From positions 62,001 to 126,000 of the forward strand of contig NZ_JAAVLX010000013.1 in NCBI RefSeq assembly GCF_013114825.1: DNA of 64,000 bases. The letters run 5' to 3'. This document shows, in pieces, positions 32,803 to 42,696 of this stretch (the first letter of the stretch is position 1; every line of letters starts with the position of its first letter). The translations under genes and the position numbers were made by a program. The notes under the pieces were generated by a model, which was given only the letters and a program-made list of their open reading frames with translations, searched no databases and had not been told where the DNA came from. Origin of the DNA: Bradyrhizobium australiense. Lineage in GTDB: Bacteria; Pseudomonadota; Alphaproteobacteria; Rhizobiales; Xanthobacteraceae.

Positions 32803-34095
32803 TCACGGCCGCGTCTGCCCGGTGCCGCGAACGCGGTATTTGAAGCTGGTCAGTTGCTCGGCGCCGACAGGGCCGCGGGCGTGGAATTTGCCTGTGGCGA
32901 TCCCGATCTCCGCGCCGAAGCCGAACTCGCCGCCGTCGGCGAACTGCGTGGAAGCGTTATGCAGCACGATCGCCGAATCGACCTCGCTGAGGAATTTCTC
33001 GGCCGCTTTGGCGTCTTCGGCCACGATCGCATCGGTGTGGCGTGAGCCGTGGTTCTGGATATGCCCGATTGCCGCATCGACGCCGTCGACGACACGCGCG
33101 GCGATGATCGCGTCGAGATACTCGGTATCCCAATCCTCCTCGGTCGCCGGCTTCACGCGCGCGTCGATCTTCTGCACGGCATCGTCGCCGCGTACCTCGC
33201 AGCCGGCATCGATCAGCATCTCGATCAGCGGCTTCAGACTGGTCACGGCGCCCGCGCGATCGACCAGCAGCGTCTCGGCGGCGCCGCAGACGCCGGTGCG
33301 GCGCATTTTGGCGTTCAGCACGATCGACTTCGCCATGTCGAGCTTGGCGGTGCGATCGACATAGACGTGGTTGACGCCTTCGAGATGCGCAAACACCGGC
33401 ACGCGCGCTTCCGCTTCGACCCGCGCGACAAGGCTCTTGCCGCCGCGAGGGACGATGACGTCGATATCGCCGTTTAGCCCTGACAGCATCAGCCCGACAG
33501 CCGCGCGGTCGCGCGTCGGGACCAGGGTGATCGCAGCTTCCGGCAGGCCGGCCTCGCGCAGCCCCTGCACCAGCGATTCATGGATCGCGCGGCAGGAGCG
33601 AAAGCTGTCGGAGCCGCCGCGCAGGATCACGGCATTGCCGGACTTCAGGCACAACACGCCGGCGTCGGCCGCGACATTGGGCCGGCTCTCGAAGATCACT
33701 CCGATGACGCCGAGCGGCACGCGCACGCGCTCGATGGTCATGCCGTTCGGCCGCTGCCACGTCTCGGTGACGGCGCCGACCGGATCGGGAATGCCGCGCA
33801 CCGTAGCTACGCCGTCCGCCATGGAATCGATCCGCACCGGCGTCAGCGTCAGCCGGTCGATGAAGGCGGAGGTCGCGCCCGTGGCGCGGACTTCGGCGAC
33901 GTCCTCGGCATTGGCCGCAAGGATCTTTGCCGCGTTGGCTCGGATCGCCCGCTCGATCGCCTGCAGCGCCCGGTCTTTCTGCTCCGGCGGCGCCAGCGCC
34001 AGCACCCGCGCGGCTGCGCGCGCATGGGAAGCGAGATCGGTCATCAAAGCGGGCAGATCGGCGTTGCCGTCGATTGCCTTCAAGGGGGTAGTCAT
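32803..34095 (-). CDS. proA: Glutamate-5-semialdehyde dehydrogenase
   Basis: Second enzyme of proline synthesis, NADPH-dependent reduction of glutamyl phosphate. The 430-residue protein contains the catalytic Cys in [27 protein letters not shown] and [14 protein letters not shown] (cofactor/phosphate region). The chosen ATG starts MTTPLKAID; the open frame extends further but the start fits the family length. Downstream of proB by 114 bases. Confidence 0.97.
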   Translation of the reverse strand: MTTPLKAIDGNADLPALMTDLASHARAAARVLALAPPEQKDRALQAIERAIRANAAKILAANAEDVAEVRATGATSAFIDRLTLTPVRIDSMADGVATVRGIPDPVGAVTETWQRPNGMTIERVRVPLGVIGVIFESRPNVAADAGVLCLKSGNAVILRGGSDSFRSCRAIHESLVQGLREAGLPEAAITLVPTRDRAAVGLMLSGLNGDIDVIVPRGGKSLVARVEAEARVPVFAHLEGVNHVYVDRTAKLDMAKSIVLNAKMRRTGVCGAAETLLVDRAGAVTSLKPLIEMLIDAGCEVRGDDAVQKIDARVKPATEEDWDTEYLDAIIAARVVDGVDAAIGHIQNHGSRHTDAIVAEDAKAAEKFLSEVDSAIVLHNASTQFADGGEFGFGAEIGIATGKFHARGPVGAEQLTSFKYRVRGTGQTRP

Positions 34096-34209
34096 TGGGG
34101 TCTCGGGTCTTGGGTTAAGGTCATGTCCTAGCATGGAAATCCCGCAGTTGCGAGGTCCGGAACCAGCATGGCTGGCTGGTGTAGCAGCAAAGGTCACTCG
34201 GCCATTGGC

Positions 34210-35352
34210 CTACTTGGCCGGAATGGCTCCGCTCGGGCCCACCACCAGATCATCGCGGTGGATCATCTCCGCCCGGCCGCTGATACCGAGGATCGCCATC
34301 ACGTCTGGCGAAGAACGGCCCTTGATCTTTTCCGCATCTTCCGCGTCGTAGGCGACAAGGCCGCGGCCGATCTCGTGGGTATCGGGACCGCGCACCACGA
34401 CGGCATCGCCACGTGCGAAGTGGCCGTCGATCCGGATCACGCCAGCCGGCAACAGACTCTTTCCCGCACGCAAAGCGGCGACTGCGCCGGCATCGATGGT
34501 GAGCGTCCCCTTCGGCTCCAGAGAGCCTGCGATCCAGCGTTTGCGCGCCGTGACGGGGTTGGCCGGCGTCAGGAACCAGGTGCAGCGTCCGCCGTCTGAT
34601 ATCGCCTGCAGCGGATGTTCGATCTTGCCCGAGGCGATCAGCATATGCGTGCCTGATGTCGTCGCGATCTTCGCCGCTTCGATCTTGGTGAACATGCCGC
34701 CGCGCGACAGTTCGGATTCGGCGGCGCCCGCCATGCCTTCGATCTCGGAGGTGACGGACTCCACGATCGGAATCAGCTTTGCGTTGGGATTGACGCCCGG
34801 CGGCGCGTCATAGAGCCCGTCGATGTCGGACAGCAGAATCAGCAGATCGGCGCTCGCCATGGTGGCGACGCGCGCGGCAAGGCGGTCATTGTCGCCATAG
34901 CGGATTTCGTTGGTGGCAACCGTGTCGTTCTCGTTGATCACAGGCACCGCGCGCCACTCCAGCAGTTTTGCGATGGTCGAGCGCGCGTTCAGGTAACGGC
35001 GGCGCTCCTCGGTGTCCTGCAGTGTCACCAGAATCTGCCCAGCGCCGATGCCGTGCGCGCCGAGCACTTCCGACCAGATCCGCGCCAGCGCGATCTGCCC
35101 CACGGCGGCGGCGCCCTGGCTTTCCTCGAGCTTTAAAGGGCCGCGCGGCAGTTTCAAACGGCTACGCCCCAGCGCGATCGAGCCCGATGAGACCACCAGA
35201 ACGTCACGGCCTTCGCCGTGCAGCTTGGCGATATCAGCGGCCAACGCCGACAGCCACGCCGAACGGACTTCGCCCGCATTGGAGTCGATCAGCAGCGAGG
35301 AGCCGACCTTGACGACGATGCGGCGGAAGTTTTTGAGCGCGGGGCGTTTCAT
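34210..35352 (-). CDS. proB: Glutamate 5-kinase
   Basis: First and feedback-regulated enzyme of proline synthesis. The 380-residue protein has an amino-acid-kinase domain ([12 protein letters not shown] at the start, [45 protein letters not shown]) and a C-terminal PUA domain (about 285-375, ending [12 protein letters not shown]). ATG at 35352 chosen because [19 protein letters not shown] matches the family; the upstream extension is not conserved-looking. Confidence 0.97.
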   Translation of the reverse strand: MKRPALKNFRRIVVKVGSSLLIDSNAGEVRSAWLSALAADIAKLHGEGRDVLVVSSGSIALGRSRLKLPRGPLKLEESQGAAAVGQIALARIWSEVLGAHGIGAGQILVTLQDTEERRRYLNARSTIAKLLEWRAVPVINENDTVATNEIRYGDNDRLAARVATMASADLLILLSDIDGLYDAPPGVNPNAKLIPIVESVTSEIEGMAGAAESELSRGGMFTKIEAAKIATTSGTHMLIASGKIEHPLQAISDGGRCTWFLTPANPVTARKRWIAGSLEPKGTLTIDAGAVAALRAGKSLLPAGVIRIDGHFARGDAVVVRGPDTHEIGRGLVAYDAEDAEKIKGRSSPDVMAILGISGRAEMIHRDDLVVGPSGAIPAK

Positions 35353-35444
35353 GGATGCGGTCGTATGAGACGGGTGGTCGGGAAGCAATACGTGCCAGTT
35401 TCCCGATTTGGAAGTGGCGCGGCCGCTGCGATGCTAACTTTGCG

Positions 35445-36506
<1,062 letters not shown>

Positions 36507-36608
36507 TTAGGACAAGGGGCCCCGTGCAGCAACCCTCAAGGCCCGCAACATTGGCGAAAAGCCTTAATTTCGGGCCTTTTTTCGGTTTCGAGCTGAAAGC
36601 TACGGCTC

Positions 36609-37091
36609 CTATGAGGTCGGCCGGTGCCGAACCAGAAACTTCTGCATCCCCTCCAGCACGAGCTCCTTGCGCTGGTTGAACACGGTCGAGCGTAGCGTCA
36701 CCACGCCGGTGGTGCGGCCGGGAGCGAGCTCGATCACTTCGAGTGCGGGGTAGAGGGTATCGCCGGCATAGACCGGTTTGACGAATTTGCTCGATTGCTC
36801 GAGGAAGCCGACCAGCGATCCCTCGACGAGATAGGGAAACAAGCCTGCACCCGGCGCGGTGTGGATCAAGGTCTGGAAGCCGTGCGCGAGCAGGTCCGGC
36901 ATGCCGCGGGCGCGGCAATATTCGACGTCGTAATGGATCGGATGGGTATCGCCGCTCGCGGTCTGGAACGCGGCGAACACCGCCGAAGTCTGGGTCCGGC
37001 TTGGAATCACGAAGCGTTCGCCGAGCACGAAATCCTCGAACCAGCGCTGCTCGCTCACCATGCGATGCTGGGCGGGGTCGAACTCGGTCAT
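36609..37091 (-). CDS. MaoC-like dehydratase
   Basis: Hot-dog-fold (R)-specific enoyl-CoA hydratase type protein, 160 residues. The catalytic pair of this family is visible as Asp and His in SGDTHPIHYDVEYC; the loop LLAHGFQTL follows. The C-terminal half (YAGDTLYPALEVIELAPGRT) is typical for the longer MaoC_dehydratase-like group. The ATG at 37091 has GGAGCC upstream. Substrate unknown. Divergent from the DMT gene. Confidence 0.88.
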   Translation of the reverse strand: MTEFDPAQHRMVSEQRWFEDFVLGERFVIPSRTQTSAVFAAFQTASGDTHPIHYDVEYCRARGMPDLLAHGFQTLIHTAPGAGLFPYLVEGSLVGFLEQSSKFVKPVYAGDTLYPALEVIELAPGRTTGVVTLRSTVFNQRKELVLEGMQKFLVRHRPTS

Positions 37092-37164
37092 GTTGGCTCC
37101 TGCAATGCGTGATGCCTCCGTACCGGTATCGCAGCGCCGCTGTTGCGGCAATCTATTCCCCTCA

Positions 37165-37262
37165 ATTCGTGGTGCTCGGGCTTGTCCCGGACATCCACAT
37201 CTTTACAACGTGCTGCACAAAAGACGTGGATGGCCGGCACGCGCTGGCCATGACGAAGAGCA
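37165..37262. repeat. Dispersed intergenic repeat, family E (single copy in window)
   Basis: A segment with GTGCTCGGGCTTGTCCCGG, CATCCACATCTTTACAACG and its partner CGTGGATGGCCGG...GCCATGACGA. The two arms (CATCCACxTCTTT / AAAGACGTGGATG) can pair. I recall similar sequences between genes of Bradyrhizobium; there is no second copy here to confirm, so this rests on the inverted arms. Confidence 0.5.
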
Positions 37263-37279
37263 ATTAAACAGGATACGTC

Positions 37280-38194
37280 ATGACCCTGTTCGGCAAAATC
37301 TCGACCTATGACGAGCGCTCCGCGCGAATGGCCGGCATCGGATTGATGCTGCTGTCGATCTTCATGTTCTCGTTCGGCGATGCGCTTGGAAAATTCATGG
37401 TCGCGACCTATTCGGTTGGACAATTGCTGTGGCTGCGCGCCTGCGCGGCGCTGCTCGTGCTGTTGCCGGTGATCTGGAAGCAGCGCGCCGAATTTTCCCG
37501 CCTCGAACGCCCGTGGCTGCAGCTATTGCGCGTGACGCTCTCGACGCTCGAAGTCGCCGCGTTCTTTCTCGCCACCGTGTATCTGCCGCTTGCCGACGTC
37601 ATCACCTATTACCTGGCCTCGCCGATTTTCGTCACCGCGCTGTCGGGTATCGTGCTCGGCGAGCGGGTCGGCTGGCGGCGCTGGACCGCGATCCTGGTCG
37701 GATTCTGCGGCGTCCTGATCGCACTGCGCCCGTCCACGCAGACCGTAAGCTGGCCAGCGATGATCGCGCTCGGCGGCAGCCTGTCGTTTGCGTTCCTGAT
37801 GCTGATCACGCGCTCGCTGCGGGAAACGCCGGATATCGTGCTGACGACGTCGCAATTCGGCGGCACTTTCCTGCTCGGCGCGCTGATGTCGCCGATCGGC
37901 TGGGTGACGCCGAGCGTCGGCAGTCTCGGCCTGTTTGCCGCGGCGGGCGTGGTTTCCGTCGTCGCGCTGCTATGCATCAACCGTTCGCTGAAGCTGGCGC
38001 CGGCCAGCGTCGTGGTGCCCTATCAATATTCCATGATCGTCTGGGCGGTGATCTTCGGCTTCGTCGTGTTTGGCGACGTACCCTCGATCTCGACGCTGAT
38101 CGGCGCCGCCATCATTATCGGGGCGGGCTTCTACATCTTCCTGCGCGAACAGAAGCTGGGCCGCGAGGAAAACGTGGTCAATCCGCCGGCGTGA
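37280..38194 (+). CDS. DMT-superfamily (EamA) transporter
   Basis: Inner-membrane drug/metabolite-type permease with about ten transmembrane helices in two EamA halves (first about 18-150, second about 160-290). 304 residues. Early segment GIGLMLLSIFMFSFGDALGKF and the glycine-rich GWRRWTAILVGFCGVLIALRP at the end of the first half are typical. The substrate cannot be told. ACAGGA lies 7 bases before the ATG. Confidence 0.9.
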   Translation: MTLFGKISTYDERSARMAGIGLMLLSIFMFSFGDALGKFMVATYSVGQLLWLRACAALLVLLPVIWKQRAEFSRLERPWLQLLRVTLSTLEVAAFFLATVYLPLADVITYYLASPIFVTALSGIVLGERVGWRRWTAILVGFCGVLIALRPSTQTVSWPAMIALGGSLSFAFLMLITRSLRETPDIVLTTSQFGGTFLLGALMSPIGWVTPSVGSLGLFAAAGVVSVVALLCINRSLKLAPASVVVPYQYSMIVWAVIFGFVVFGDVPSISTLIGAAIIIGAGFYIFLREQKLGREENVVNPPA

Positions 38195-38207
38195 GTGGCG
38201 CTCTCGC

Positions 38208-38330
38208 CGTCATTGCGAGCGAAGCGAAGCAATCCACGTCTCCGCACGGGGATAGGTGGATTGCTTCGTCGCGTTGCTCCCTTGCGCAAACGCTTCGCGT
38301 TTGTCGCAGGCAATGACGGGGAGAGTTCAG
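38208..38330. repeat. Dispersed palindromic repeat, family D
   Basis: Arms CGTCATTGCGAGCGAAGCGA at the left and CAGGCAATGACGGGG at the right, with inner arms AAGCAATCCAC and GTGGATTGCTTCG pairing. The GTCATTGCGAGCG-AGCGAAGCAATCCA layout is a frequent intergenic element in Bradyrhizobium. It lies between convergent genes (DMT +, GNAT -). Confidence 0.7.
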
Positions 38331-38929
38331 CGCTCTCGGCGCGTCGAACTGCCCCAGTTCTTCAGCGAAGCCCACACGCTGCGCGTCAGGCGGAAGCGGT
38401 CGACCGGGGTCGACGATCCCAGCGCTTCGAAGCGGTGCAATTCGACGCCGCTCCACTGGAAGCCGCATTTCTCCAGGATGTTGCGCGATGCCGGGTTGGC
38501 GACGCGGGCGCCCGAAGTAAGATGCTCGGCATCGAATTCCTCGAAGAAGAAATCGATCACCGCGCGCGCGGCTTCGGTGCCGAAACCCTGGCCCCAATGC
38601 GCGACGCCAAGCCAGTAGCCGAGCTCCGGCGCCTCCGGGTCAGTGCGGTCGATGCCGACCATGCCGATCGGCGAATAATTGTGTTCGATCAGAAACACCG
38701 TCTCGCTGCTATCGGCGGCCTTCGCACGCACGAACTCGACCGCATGATCCTGCAGGTAGGGATGCGGCAGGCGGCGGGTGTTTTCCGCAATGCGGCGATC
38801 GTTGGCGAGACGCGCAATCGCTTTTACGTCCGCGAGAGTCGGCCGGCGCAACGTCAGCCGTTCGGTCTCGAGGACGCAGCTACTCGTCTGACGTAAAGTC
38901 GGGGTCTGGATCGGGATGTCCTGCAACAT
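38327..38929 (-). CDS. GNAT-family N-acetyltransferase
   Basis: RimJ/RimL-like acetyltransferase of 200 residues. ETERLTLRRPTLADVKAIARL opens the domain; MVGIDRTDPEAPELGYWLGVAHWGQGFGTEAARAV contains the acetyl-CoA loop (WGQGFGTEA); NPASRNILEKCGF closes it. AGGAG precedes the ATG. Likely acetylates a protein N-terminus or small amine; the target is unknown. It follows rpmA but a terminator separates them. Confidence 0.9.
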   Translation of the reverse strand: MLQDIPIQTPTLRQTSSCVLETERLTLRRPTLADVKAIARLANDRRIAENTRRLPHPYLQDHAVEFVRAKAADSSETVFLIEHNYSPIGMVGIDRTDPEAPELGYWLGVAHWGQGFGTEAARAVIDFFFEEFDAEHLTSGARVANPASRNILEKCGFQWSGVELHRFEALGSSTPVDRFRLTRSVWASLKNWGSSTRRER

Positions 38930-38960
38930 GTCGGGCTCCTGATTGCGAATATGCGCAAAT

Positions 38961-38991
38961 TAAAAAGGGGAGGCCGGTTTCCCGCCTCCCC
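38961..38991 (-). terminator. Rho-independent terminator of rplU-rpmA
   Basis: On the minus strand, a perfect eight-base stem GGGGAGGC/GCCTCCCC (loop GGGAAACCG) followed by TTTTTAATTT, 62 bases after the rpmA stop. Confidence 0.9.
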
Positions 38992-39053
38992 TGGAGCCCT
39001 TTTCGACTCCGCCGGTTCAACAGGATCCGGCGGACTCGAATTTCGTCCACCGT

Positions 39054-39323
39054 CTATTCGGCCGCCTCCGTCATCGGAACTACCGATACGAAAGTGCGAC
39101 CATTGGCTTTTGCACGGAATTCGACATGACCTTCGACCTTGGCGAACAGAGTATGGTCGGTGCCCATGCCGACATTAAGGCCGGGATGCCAGGTGGTGCC
39201 GCGTTGACGCGCGATAATGTTGCCGGGAATCACGTGTTCGCCGCCATACGCCTTGATGCCAAGGCGCTTGCCCGCCGAATCGCGTCCGTTTCGCGATGAA
39301 CCGCCTGCTTTTTTGTGAGCCAT
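39054..39323 (-). CDS. rpmA: 50S ribosomal protein bL27
   Basis: 89 residues. The N-terminus [20 protein letters not shown] is the conserved tail reaching the peptidyl-transferase centre, with no cleavable extension of the Firmicutes type. [10 protein letters not shown] and [10 protein letters not shown]-type (GMGTDHTLF) motifs follow. Second gene of the rplU-rpmA pair. Confidence 0.98.
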   Translation of the reverse strand: MAHKKAGGSSRNGRDSAGKRLGIKAYGGEHVIPGNIIARQRGTTWHPGLNVGMGTDHTLFAKVEGHVEFRAKANGRTFVSVVPMTEAAE

Positions 39324-39429
39324 GGCCCGTCTCCGACTTCTCGAATATTTCTAGATCAATTCCTTGACGGAATCATTTCACTTTTTCTCACGCCTCAACT
39401 TTCGTCGAGGCGCATCACTTCTGGTCGCT

Positions 39430-39867
39430 CTAGCTCTTCGCGGCGGCGTTCTTGGCCGGGGCCCTCTTCTTGGCGGCCTTCGGCGCTTCGTCATCCTCGG
39501 CGGCCGGCGCGGCGACCTTTTCCTTCTTCGGCCGTGGGCCGATCGAAGGCTTGGCGTTATCGGTCAGGATCTCGGTGACGCGAAGCACCGTGATCTCGTC
39601 GCGATAGCCGCGCTTGCGGCGCGAGTTCTTGCGGCGTCGCTTCTTGAACGCGATCACCTTCGGACCGCGCTTGTGATCCAGCACTTCGGCCGCAACGGAG
39701 GCGCCTGCCACCGCTGGCGTGCCCAGCACCGGCGTGTCAGCGCCGACGACCAGAACTTCACCAAGCTGCACGATCGTGCCGACTTCGCCGGCGATCTTGC
39801 CTATCTCGAGCACATCATCCGGAACGACGCGGTACTGCCGGCCGCCGGTTTTGATGACTGCGAACAT
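39430..39867 (-). CDS. rplU: 50S ribosomal protein bL21
   Basis: 145 residues. The core (MFAVIKTGGRQYRVVPDDVLEIGKI, then KKRRRKNSRRKRGYRDEITVLRV) is standard. An added C-terminal tail of about 45 residues is rich in Ala, Lys and Pro (KKEKVAAPAAEDDEAPK), as seen in Rhizobiales. Expressed from the promoter at 40040-40067 with a leader of about 165 bases. Confidence 0.97.
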   Translation of the reverse strand: MFAVIKTGGRQYRVVPDDVLEIGKIAGEVGTIVQLGEVLVVGADTPVLGTPAVAGASVAAEVLDHKRGPKVIAFKKRRRKNSRRKRGYRDEITVLRVTEILTDNAKPSIGPRPKKEKVAAPAAEDDEAPKAAKKRAPAKNAAAKS

Positions 39868-40039
39868 CGTTTTTTTCCTTCGTGTTCGATCCCGGCCTCG
39901 GACGCATTCCCGAAAGGGCTGTCCGGGTCGGCTTTTTGGTCAGTCGTTATGGGTACGATTTTCGCGCGGCCGGGGAGCAAACCCCGTAAGATTTCGCGCA
40001 AAAACAAGCGGCGCGAGAATCCCGCGCCGGATGCGGGGA

Positions 40040-40067
40040 CTTATAGCCGGAGAACGCCGGGAGTCAA
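40040..40067 (-). promoter_or_regulatory. Strong sigma-70-type promoter of rplU-rpmA
   Basis: On the minus strand TTGACT, a 16-base GC-rich spacer, then TATAAG. Both hexamers are close to consensus. Directed at rplU; predicted transcript start near 40033. Confidence 0.75.
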
Positions 40068-40115
40068 GGCGAAAGGGCCTAAAAACGGGTCAAAAGCGAA
40101 TGATTTGGCCACGAA

Positions 40116-40210
40116 AAGGCGAATGGCAAGTGGCGAGTAGCGAATGGGGAGCCCTGTTTGCCACTTCCATTCGCCATTCGCCATTCGCCTTCGCTACTCG
40201 CCATTCGCTT
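40116..40210. repeat. Imperfect inverted repeat of GCGAATGG/GCGAGTAG units, copy 2
   Basis: Left arm blocks GGCGAATGGCAAGTGGCG and AGTAGCGAATGG; right arm CCATTCGCCATTCGCC, TTCGCTACTCGCCATTCGC. Same vocabulary as 21246-21320 in the atp operon. It sits directly upstream of the ROK-like gene and of the rplU promoter. Confidence 0.7.
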
Positions 40211-40273
40211 TCTTTTTGAAACCAATGGGTTCCCCGCCCGTTGTCGCCAGCGAGATCCGGCAGGGCGAGGGCA

Positions 40274-41374
40274 ATGGCAGAAGACATCGTTACGAGTACC
40301 GGCATTGCCCGCCACGGCGCCACCCGCCTGCCGTCGGTCGAGGTCGACAGCTTTAATGTCGAACTGAAGGACGACGAGGGCTTTCTCGGCGACCGCGCCA
40401 GCAAGGGCGCTTTCCGCAAGATCTTGGACGACCTCCGCGCGCCGCTGAAGAAAAACGGCGACGATCCCTTGGGGAAAAAATCTGCCGGCGAGATCCCCAA
40501 GAGCGAACTCGACGAGGCACTGGTCGGCGATGATATCGAGGCCGCCGCGCTGGTGCATGGTGCGATCGAGGAGTTCGCCCAGGAGTTGGCCTATGTGACG
40601 CGGCGGTTTCTCAAGACCAAGGCGTGGGCCGATACCGAGCGCATTGTGGTCGGTGGTGGTTTCCGGCAGAGCCGGGTCGGCGAGATCGCCATCGCCCGCA
40701 CCGACATCATCCTCAAGGCTGAGGACTTCGAAGTCGATCTGTTGCCGATCCGCTTCCATCCCGATGACGCCGGCCTGATCGGCACGCTGCATCTGGCGCC
40801 GTCCTGGATCTTTGAGGGCCACGACAGCATTCTCGCGGTCGATATTGGCGGCACCAACATCCGCTGCGGCGTCGTGGAGACGCACTGGAAGAAGGCGCCC
40901 GATCTCTCCAAGGCTGACGTCTGGAGGTCCGAGCTGTGGCGGCATGCCGACGATGAGCCGACGCGCGAAGCCGCGGTCAAGCGGCTGGTGAAGATGCTGA
41001 AGGATTTGATCGCCGAGGCGGAAACCGAAGGCCTGAAACTTGCGCCCTTTATCGGCATCGCGTGTCCTGGCGTTATCGACGAGGATGGCTCGATCGAAAA
41101 GGGCGCGCAGAACCTGCCCGGCAATTGGGAGAGCAGCAAGTTCAATCTGCCGGCAAGCCTGGTGGAAGCGATCCCGCAGATCGGCGATCACGACACCGCC
41201 GTGTTGATGCACAATGACGGCGTGGTGCAGGGCCTTTCCGAAGTTCCCTTTATGCAGGACGTCGAGCGCTGGGGCGTGTTGACCATCGGCACCGGGCTCG
41301 GCAATGCGCGCTTCACCAATAGGCGGAAGGACAACGGCAAGGACGAGAAGAAGGCGAAAAAGAGCCGGGATTGA
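40274..41374 (+). CDS. ROK-type sugar-kinase-like protein with permuted motif order
   Basis: 366 residues. ROK/glucokinase motifs are present but start in the middle. The usual C-terminal elements come first (RIVVGGG at 123-129; FHPDDAGLIGTLHLA at 161-175). The normally N-terminal phosphate loop follows (ILAVDIGGTNIRCGVVE at 186-202), then GIACPGV (261-267), LMHNDGVVQG (311-320, Asp 315 at the catalytic-base position) and GTGLGNARF (339-347), and finally a Lys-rich tail. No CxCGxxGC zinc motif is visible. The order equals a circular permutation of the ROK fold. Activity as kinase is plausible but not shown. ATG chosen after AGGGCGAGGG. Confidence 0.85.
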   Translation: MAEDIVTSTGIARHGATRLPSVEVDSFNVELKDDEGFLGDRASKGAFRKILDDLRAPLKKNGDDPLGKKSAGEIPKSELDEALVGDDIEAAALVHGAIEEFAQELAYVTRRFLKTKAWADTERIVVGGGFRQSRVGEIAIARTDIILKAEDFEVDLLPIRFHPDDAGLIGTLHLAPSWIFEGHDSILAVDIGGTNIRCGVVETHWKKAPDLSKADVWRSELWRHADDEPTREAAVKRLVKMLKDLIAEAETEGLKLAPFIGIACPGVIDEDGSIEKGAQNLPGNWESSKFNLPASLVEAIPQIGDHDTAVLMHNDGVVQGLSEVPFMQDVERWGVLTIGTGLGNARFTNRRKDNGKDEKKAKKSRD

Positions 41375-41609
41375 TTGTTTTCGCGGGAGGTAAGGTTGAC
41401 TGGTTAGGTTAAAAACGGGATCGCGTTGCCGTTTCCGCAGCCGTTGTTACCGTCATTTCGTCGCTCCGGCTGACCGGCGAAGCCGCACTTCCCGGCCAGG
41501 ATTTCAAAGCAGCGGCACGGGACCGCCAGTTTTTGTCGCGTCTGGCGGTCCCACCATTTCTTCCGAACGCCGCCCGACCCGCTTTTAGCGAATTTCTCCA
41601 ACGCGCGCC
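41375..41609. other. Intergenic stretch between the ROK-like gene and the tRNA promoter
   Basis: About 235 bases in which I see no gene, clear repeat or terminator. Frames through it are short or low-complexity. Confidence 0.6.
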
Positions 41610-41638
41610 TTGTCTGCCCCGGCTTCCTCGCCTAGAAC
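41610..41638 (+). promoter_or_regulatory. Sigma-70-type promoter of tRNA-Ser
   Basis: TTGTCT, 17-base spacer, TAGAAC, with the -10 box 42 bases before the tRNA 5' end. Confidence 0.65.
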
Positions 41639-41680
41639 ACGGCCCGACCGCAGGGCCGAATCCGGCCCGCCTTGGCGCCT

Positions 41681-41770
41681 GGAGAGGTGGCAGAGTGGTT
41701 GAATGCACCGCACTCGAAATGCGGCATAGGTGCAAGCCTATCGGGGGTTCGAATCCCTCCCTCTCCGCCA
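41681..41770 (+). tRNA. tRNA-Ser (anticodon CGA)
   Basis: 90 nucleotides. Acceptor stem GGAGAGG/CCTCTCC, discriminator G, CCA encoded. The anticodon stem CCGCA/TGCGG encloses CTCGAAA, so the anticodon is CGA, reading UCG. The long variable arm is typical of tRNA-Ser, and GGTTCGAATCC forms the T arm. The gene's 3' side borders a transposase remnant, suggesting use as an integration site. Confidence 0.97.
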
Positions 41771-41807
41771 GTTAGTGCGGCCCGAAGACATGGCTGACGG
41801 AACGTAC

Positions 41808-42425
41808 CTAAGAGATAGATGACAACCTCGTGCCGAACGGGTTGTCGAGGGGCTGCAAGGTTTTCTGCTTCAGGTCGAAGTATCCCAGATCATAGTGCAT
41901 GAAGCTGACGAGCCAAATGCCCTCGTCGACCTCCTTGATGCAGAGCTTTTGGCCGGCCAGGACGGTTGAGATGTTGGTCCTCTTGCGATGGCGGCAGAGG
42001 CGTCCGCAGGCGGTAACAAGAACCTCGCGATCGTGGAACGGATAGGTCAGCCCCGGCAGGCCGGCATAGGAGCGCACCGAGGCGGTGTAGAGCTCGGCAG
42101 GACACTTCATGTCGAGGGCCTCATGCGGACGTTCGGCATTGAGCTCGCGGACGAAGCGTCGAAGCGTTCCTGCTGTTGCAAGCCATTGGCGCCCGGCGGC
42201 CGGGTCGTTTCCTTTTTTGAGGGTGAGGTGCATGCGCTCGTGGCGTCCGTTCTGTTGCGGGCGGCCCGACTTGATGAGTTCGATCGCAATCCCCAGGCGA
42301 AGCCACCACACCGAGAGCTTGGAGAGGTTGAACAAGGCGTTGGGACTGCGAACGGCGCCGTTGTCGGAGCGAATGGCTAGCGGCAGGCCGCGCTGGTGGA
42401 ACAGGCGTTCAAAGGCTGCAACCAT
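41808..42425 (-). pseudogene. IS481-type transposase remnant (C-terminal part of DDE integrase)
   Basis: About 205 residues match the C-terminal half of an integrase-core transposase: GLPLAIRSDNGA (second catalytic Asp), the segment IKSGRPQQNGRHERMHLTLK (catalytic Glu), FVRELNAERPHEALDMKCP, and the tail YPFHDREVLVTACGRLCRHRK plus LQPLDNPFGTRLS. The N-terminal HTH and the first catalytic Asp are missing; upstream of residue WMNLRPLVGMV the frame continues into unrelated sequence. It lies 38 bases after tRNA-Ser. No terminal inverted repeats were found. Confidence 0.85.
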
Positions 42426-42525
42426 GCCAACTAACGGTCTAAGGTTCATCCAAACTCCCGACTCACCTCGGGGGAATTTCGGGAATCGAGCTGCAGCGCC
42501 GGCTTGCGGCATCGGGATCGAAGTG

Positions 42526-42640
42526 GCCCGCATCTTCATGACCGCAAACGACGACGAGTCCACCCGCAATGGGGTGATGGACGCCGGTGCATCGCCTATT
42601 TGCGCAAGCCGTTCGAAGGGAATGAGTGCATCTTGGTGCC
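42526..42640 (+). pseudogene. Receiver-domain C-terminal fragment with one-base deletion
   Basis: Frame 1 reads IFMTANDDESTRNGVMDAG. After loss of one base in the Gly codon, the next frame reads CIAYLRKPFEGNECIL. Joined, this is the alpha4-beta5 end of a response-regulator receiver (T of MTA, K of RKPF). No beginning of the domain is found upstream. It abuts the IS remnant. Confidence 0.7.
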
Positions 42641-42696
42641 CCTAACGGCAGAATGCGTATGGTCAGCTAGACGTGTCTCCAAAATGCTGACTGAGC

